The position numbers and the translations under genes were made by a program. A model generated the notes under the pieces. The model ran no database searches, was not told the DNA's origin, and saw only the letters and a program-made list of their open reading frames with translations. Shown piece by piece: positions 39,492-42,854 of a stretch of DNA of 42,854 nucleotides. Positions within the stretch are counted from its first letter, which is position 1, and each line of letters opens with the position of its first letter. The DNA comes from Candidatus Thiodiazotropha sp. (ex Monitilora ramsayi) (lineage in GTDB: Bacteria; Pseudomonadota; Gammaproteobacteria; Chromatiales; Chromatiaceae), in NCBI GenBank assembly GCA_025655575.1, contig JAHXIP010000028.1, positions 1 through 42,854 of the forward strand, in the 5' to 3' direction.

Positions 39492-40628
39492 CTAAAAGAC
39501 CTGACTGATAATCAGGCCACCCCAGACCGGATCTTTTCTATCAGGGCCCTTGATCTCGTTGGTCTGAGTCTGTGCCACGAAGCTGATCCCCAAACCGTTA
39601 TCGAAGGTCTTGGTGATCCCCAGCCAGCCATTGACGATAACCGATTCAAGCTGGTCGTGACTGAATTCCACCGGGTTGTCGCGGAATTGACCCTGCAGTA
39701 TGGCGTTGTAGAAGCTGTATCTGACTTTCACGCCGGCCCAGAGAAAAAGCTCCGCCGGGTTCGGTTCGCGTCTGGCATTATCACCGAGGGTCTGTCCCAG
39801 GTTGATATATTCTGTCTGGTGGGGGGTGAAGCTCCACCAGGGTGTGTTGAGTAGTCCCAGTCTGCCCGAAATGGAAGCCCGAACATCAGTGGTAAAGCCG
39901 ATGCCCGCTTCCAGTCCCCCACGCAGCTCATAAGAGATATCACCACGATGGCTATAGAGCACCTGATCGACGGAAAGCGTATGTTTGAAAGTCAGCTCAC
40001 CACCATCTGATATCTGGTTATGCCAGCCCTGAGGCTCATCCGAATCGGTGGCTTCGTGGATTAACTTCTGCATCTGCTCACCGACAGAAGTGCCTAGCAG
40101 ACCCACAAGCAGGCTTGATTGGTAGATACGTCCTTCCTTGGGGAAAACGGCAACCCGGCTGTTGGCCATAAACAGGAGGTTGGCATAGGGGTGGTCATCG
40201 GGGATGGCTTCTGAAGTGCTGATATCGTCAGGGGTGAAGAGTGTCAAACCGAACTCGATGGCGTGGCGTTGAAAGCCGCCCGGTCCTCCCTTCAGGTAGT
40301 CATAACCGCTGATGTCGTCCAGTTTCTCTAACCATTTATCCGCAGAAAACCAATAATCTTTGGCGCGCCTGCCTGTCAGTGTCAGCGCGATCCCTCCGGT
40401 GTAGTTGCGATCCTTTGTACTGCCCAGGAAGACGTCGTTGTCGAAATAGAATTGCCAGCCGCTGTTGTAGGACTCCTCCGGTTCGACCAGGTCCAGCTCA
40501 GCTTCGGTGACCAAACCGTGACCGGCATCAGCCGTGGTTACCCCTAGGTACATCATCAAGCAGATGGCAGATAATTTTTCGACTTTTAAAAAAGTCCTGA
40601 TTAGATAGCTGGGTGATTTCATATCCAT
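39492..40628 (-). CDS. LpxR-family lipid A deacylase
   Basis: A 378-residue outer-membrane beta-barrel with a signal peptide (LSAICLMMYLGVTTADA). FYFDNDVFLGSTKDRNYTGG holds the catalytic Asn/Asp of LpxR (DUF2219), which removes the 3'-acyloxyacyl group of lipid A; DDHPYANL and the final Phe (ISQVF) fit barrel strands. It ends convergent with SIMPL, 24 bp apart. Confidence 0.88.
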   Translation of the reverse strand: MDMKSPSYLIRTFLKVEKLSAICLMMYLGVTTADAGHGLVTEAELDLVEPEESYNSGWQFYFDNDVFLGSTKDRNYTGGIALTLTGRRAKDYWFSADKWLEKLDDISGYDYLKGGPGGFQRHAIEFGLTLFTPDDISTSEAIPDDHPYANLLFMANSRVAVFPKEGRIYQSSLLVGLLGTSVGEQMQKLIHEATDSDEPQGWHNQISDGGELTFKHTLSVDQVLYSHRGDISYELRGGLEAGIGFTTDVRASISGRLGLLNTPWWSFTPHQTEYINLGQTLGDNARREPNPAELFLWAGVKVRYSFYNAILQGQFRDNPVEFSHDQLESVIVNGWLGITKTFDNGLGISFVAQTQTNEIKGPDRKDPVWGGLIISQVF

Positions 40629-40729
40629 GATTGACTGAGGAGATTCCTATCTTCCAAGTTTAGGATACAGTGAATAGTTTTAGCTAAATACTGTAGAAAA
40701 TACGCATATTCTCTACCTGTAGATTCTGT

Positions 40730-41620
40730 TCAACAGGAACCGCTGTCAGTTTGATGCAAGATAAAATCGACAAAGGCCCTGTCTGCCTGCGAAAGATAGC
40801 CATCCCTTTTCCATGCCAGAGAGAGGTCCAGATAGACCGGTTGCTCGAAAGGTACGGCTACCAGCCCGTCTGCCGGTTCATTCTCCAACACCATGCGCAG
40901 AAAGGTGGTGATAGCGAAACCCTGTCGAACGATCGCTTTGGTCAGCGGTATCAGGTTGGTCTCAAATGCGATCATGGGTTCAATGCCTGCGGTCTGTTTG
41001 AACCGGTCGATGAACTCACGTAAAAAATAACCGGGTTTGAAGACTACCAGTTCCTGGCGGAAGAACTCATCCCGACTGATTGAGTCTCGCTTGGCGAAGG
41101 GGTGATCCGCCGGTACGCAGGCTACCATCTCTTCACGGGTCAGCAGGCGGGTTTCCAGGTCTTCTGGCGGACTGTCGGCAACCACCACGCCCAGGTCGAG
41201 CTCACCATCATGGATCATCTGCTGTAGCCTGCGAGTGCCTTGTTCATAGACTGTCAGACGAAGCTCAGGATGGCGATGCTTAAAACCCATCAGAATCGGT
41301 GGGAAGTAGTAAGAACCCAACATACTGGGTATGCCGACTCGTACCTCGCCTTTAGTGAGTCCGCGCAACTCCTGCATTTCCAGTTCAGCTGCCGCAGCCA
41401 GATCGAGAAGCTTGGTGGCATGGCGCAGTAGTACCTCACCCTCCACTGTCGGGGTGATTTGGCGATCACTGCGGTGCAGTAGGGTCATACCCAGCTGCTC
41501 TTCCAGCTTTCGAATGGCAATGCTGATGGCAGGTTGGGCCACATGAAGCTGTCTGGCAGCAGCGGTGAAGCCACCCTGCTCGATAACAGACCTGAAGTAG
41601 CGAAGTTGTTTTAAATCCAT
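40730..41620 (-). CDS. LysR-family regulator
   Basis: A 296-residue LysR protein: winged helix FRSVIEQGGFTAAARQLHVA and QPAISIAIRKLEEQLGMTLL (4-60), then a substrate-binding domain from KGEVRVGIPSMLG. Related to CysB/CbbR-like cluster members. It is divergent from the MFS gene 95 bp away, so it probably controls it and itself. Confidence 0.92.
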   Translation of the reverse strand: MDLKQLRYFRSVIEQGGFTAAARQLHVAQPAISIAIRKLEEQLGMTLLHRSDRQITPTVEGEVLLRHATKLLDLAAAAELEMQELRGLTKGEVRVGIPSMLGSYYFPPILMGFKHRHPELRLTVYEQGTRRLQQMIHDGELDLGVVVADSPPEDLETRLLTREEMVACVPADHPFAKRDSISRDEFFRQELVVFKPGYFLREFIDRFKQTAGIEPMIAFETNLIPLTKAIVRQGFAITTFLRMVLENEPADGLVAVPFEQPVYLDLSLAWKRDGYLSQADRAFVDFILHQTDSGSC

Positions 41621-41639
41621 ATCGAAAACGAATAGAAAT

Positions 41640-41656
41640 AATATATTTAATATATT
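41640..41656. promoter_or_regulatory. AT-rich doubled palindrome between LysR and MFS genes
   Basis: AATATATT-T-AATATATT lies in the 95-bp divergent space, an obvious candidate site for LysR or promoter elements. No clear T-N11-A pair was fixed. Confidence 0.4.
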
Positions 41657-41715
41657 TTTATTATAGACTGGTCGGCGTTAGTCTGAAGCCTGTTTTTTCC
41701 TTAACGCAGGCGAGC

Positions 41716-42810
41716 ATGATCCAATCCCATACAACGGCATTCTGGCGAGCTACACTGGCCCTTTGTCTCGGCTCCGTCATGGTTTTCAGTAACCTCTATA
41801 TTACTCAACCGTTGCTGCCGGTACTCAAAGAGGCCTTTGATATTACGCCGCTGCAGGCAGGCATGACCTTGTCGGTTACTACAATGACGCTAGGAGTATG
41901 CCTGCTGGTATTCGGACCACTTTCTGATGCTGTCGGACGGCGGGTCATTATTCTGTCGACACTGACACTGTTGATGCTCACGACTTTTGCCACCTTTTTC
42001 GTATCAGACTACAACCTGCTGCTGTTACTGAGGGGACTGCAGGGTGCTTTCATTGCTGGCCTGCCTGCTGCAGCGATGGCCTACATGGGCGAGGAGTTCG
42101 ACTCGAAGGCCCTGTTGTTGGCTGTGGGGCTGTATATCGGCGCCAACTCGCTTGGCGGTATCGCGGGCAGGGTGATCAGCGGCCTCGCCGCTCACCAGTG
42201 GGGGTGGCAGAGTAGCTTTCTCGCGTTGGCGGCTTTCGATCTGATATGTCTGTTATTGGTGATCCGCTTGTTGCCTGCCTCACGTCGGTTTGAGCCAGGA
42301 CCTCTACGGCCACGCTTGATGCTAAAGGATCTTGCCGGACATCTTCGCAACCCACTGATTGTTGCGGCCTGCGTTATTGGTGGGCTCAATTTCTTCATCT
42401 TCGTCAACCAATACAGTTACATCACCTATGTGTTGGCAGATGAGCCTTACCAGCTCTCTACTGACTGGTTGGGCCTGCTTTTTCTGACCTACCTGACCGG
42501 TACCATGGCGGCAAGTTTCTCCGGGAGGTTGGTGGCGGGGCGCTCTCAGCCGATGGCGATGGCATTGGGTGTGTTGATTTTGATGGTGGGATCGTTACTG
42601 ACGCTGATTCCTTACCTTGAAACGATCGTGCTCGGGCTGTTTGTCAACGCCCTGGGATTCTTTTTTTCACATACCCAGGCAGCCGGTTGGGTCACCCGTC
42701 ACGCGAAGACGGCACGGGGCAGTGCCACTTCCCTCTATCTGGCCTTCTACTATGCTGGGGCAACCCTGGGCGGCTTCTATCTGGATCCCTTTTGGCATTG
42801 GGTGTGTTGA
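41716..42810 (+). CDS. MFS transporter, 3' end broken
   Basis: A 364-residue frame of the YnfM/AraJ-like sugar-efflux kind (about 400 residues expected), with the first loop motif GPLSDAVGRR after helix 2 and about ten helices. The last ten codons (WHWVC) belong to the exact terminal duplication, so the real C-terminus is not seen. ATG at 41716 has GCAGGCGAG upstream. Confidence 0.85.
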   Translation: MIQSHTTAFWRATLALCLGSVMVFSNLYITQPLLPVLKEAFDITPLQAGMTLSVTTMTLGVCLLVFGPLSDAVGRRVIILSTLTLLMLTTFATFFVSDYNLLLLLRGLQGAFIAGLPAAAMAYMGEEFDSKALLLAVGLYIGANSLGGIAGRVISGLAAHQWGWQSSFLALAAFDLICLLLVIRLLPASRRFEPGPLRPRLMLKDLAGHLRNPLIVAACVIGGLNFFIFVNQYSYITYVLADEPYQLSTDWLGLLFLTYLTGTMAASFSGRLVAGRSQPMAMALGVLILMVGSLLTLIPYLETIVLGLFVNALGFFFSHTQAAGWVTRHAKTARGSATSLYLAFYYAGATLGGFYLDPFWHWVC

Positions 42811-42854
42811 TTTTGATGGTGGGATCGTTACTGACGCTGATTCCTTACCTTGAA
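42561..42854. repeat. 61-bp exact terminal duplication (offset 233 bp)
   Basis: Bases 42794-42854 are identical to 42561-42621. The second copy is exactly at the window end and breaks the MFS gene. This looks like a contig-end assembly loop rather than biology. Confidence 0.9.

Overview
The window reads as chromosomal DNA of a free-living or symbiotic gammaproteobacterium. The xerD-yajQ-dsbC order, mutS, dodecin, an LpxR-type outer-membrane protein, LpxH-like and DgkA enzymes and a CbbR/CysB-like LysR regulator all fit this class. A Chromatiales/Sedimenticola-like sulfur oxidiser is my guess from gene style only. The last 61 bases exactly repeat an internal segment, so the right edge is probably a contig end.

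Layout. (1) 1-7.0 kb is core: xerD 3' end, yajQ, dsbC, a PP2C phosphatase overlapping an FHA protein with a Pro-Thr hexanucleotide repeat, then on the minus strand PilZ, dodecin, mutS and a cupin. (2) 7.1-11.1 kb is the most striking part. A retron (440-aa reverse transcriptase plus a well-formed msr-msd RNA with 16-bp a1/a2 arms) is transcribed leftwards. From the same intergenic region a perfect-consensus sigma70 promoter fires rightwards into about 1.1 kb of structured non-coding DNA. This holds an attenuator-like leader and terminator, a complete tRNA-Lys(CTT), two odd tRNA-like elements (CAG and GTT anticodons), an anticodon-less D/T-arm module resembling bacterial Y RNAs, and a long rod hairpin. 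It ends in a gene for a slipin/band-7 protein without a membrane anchor. (3) 11.2-27.8 kb is an accessory and defence island: an AbiE-type pair whose toxin gene carries two in-frame TAA stops, an AraC/GyrI-like regulator, an orphan Hcp with a likely effector-immunity pair, a DUF302 protein, DUF3800, Mrr-like endonuclease, a type I restriction-modification operon (hsdM-hsdS-hsdR) preceded by a collapsed hsdR remnant, repeat-rich decayed DNA, and a nucleotidyltransferase/HEPN-like toxin-antitoxin pair with tandem operators. The pair is flanked by 145-bp direct repeats and by duplicated 3' ends of the neighbouring glycosyltransferase gene. A palindromic GC-rich repeat family (GGTGGGGCAGGGCCCCACC type) is scattered through the island. 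(4) 27.8-39.5 kb: a glycosyltransferase and LpxH-like hydrolase on the minus strand, then a tightly packed plus-strand run: dgkA, NUDIX, PhoU-APH fusion, ATP-grasp, HprK-related kinase, SixA-NUDIX fusion, second histidine phosphatase, metallophosphoesterase, amphi-Trp protein, pncC, thpR, SIMPL protein. (5) 39.5-42.85 kb: LpxR-like protein, and a LysR regulator divergent from an MFS transporter broken at the window end.

How they may work together. The retron and the tRNA-like/slipin unit share one divergent promoter region and may form one RNA-centred stress or defence locus. The 30-38 kb run corresponds to an uncharacterised kinase/ATP-grasp set (GAK-like) surrounded by phosphatases, which suggests a phospho-relay on small molecules or proteins with unknown substrate.
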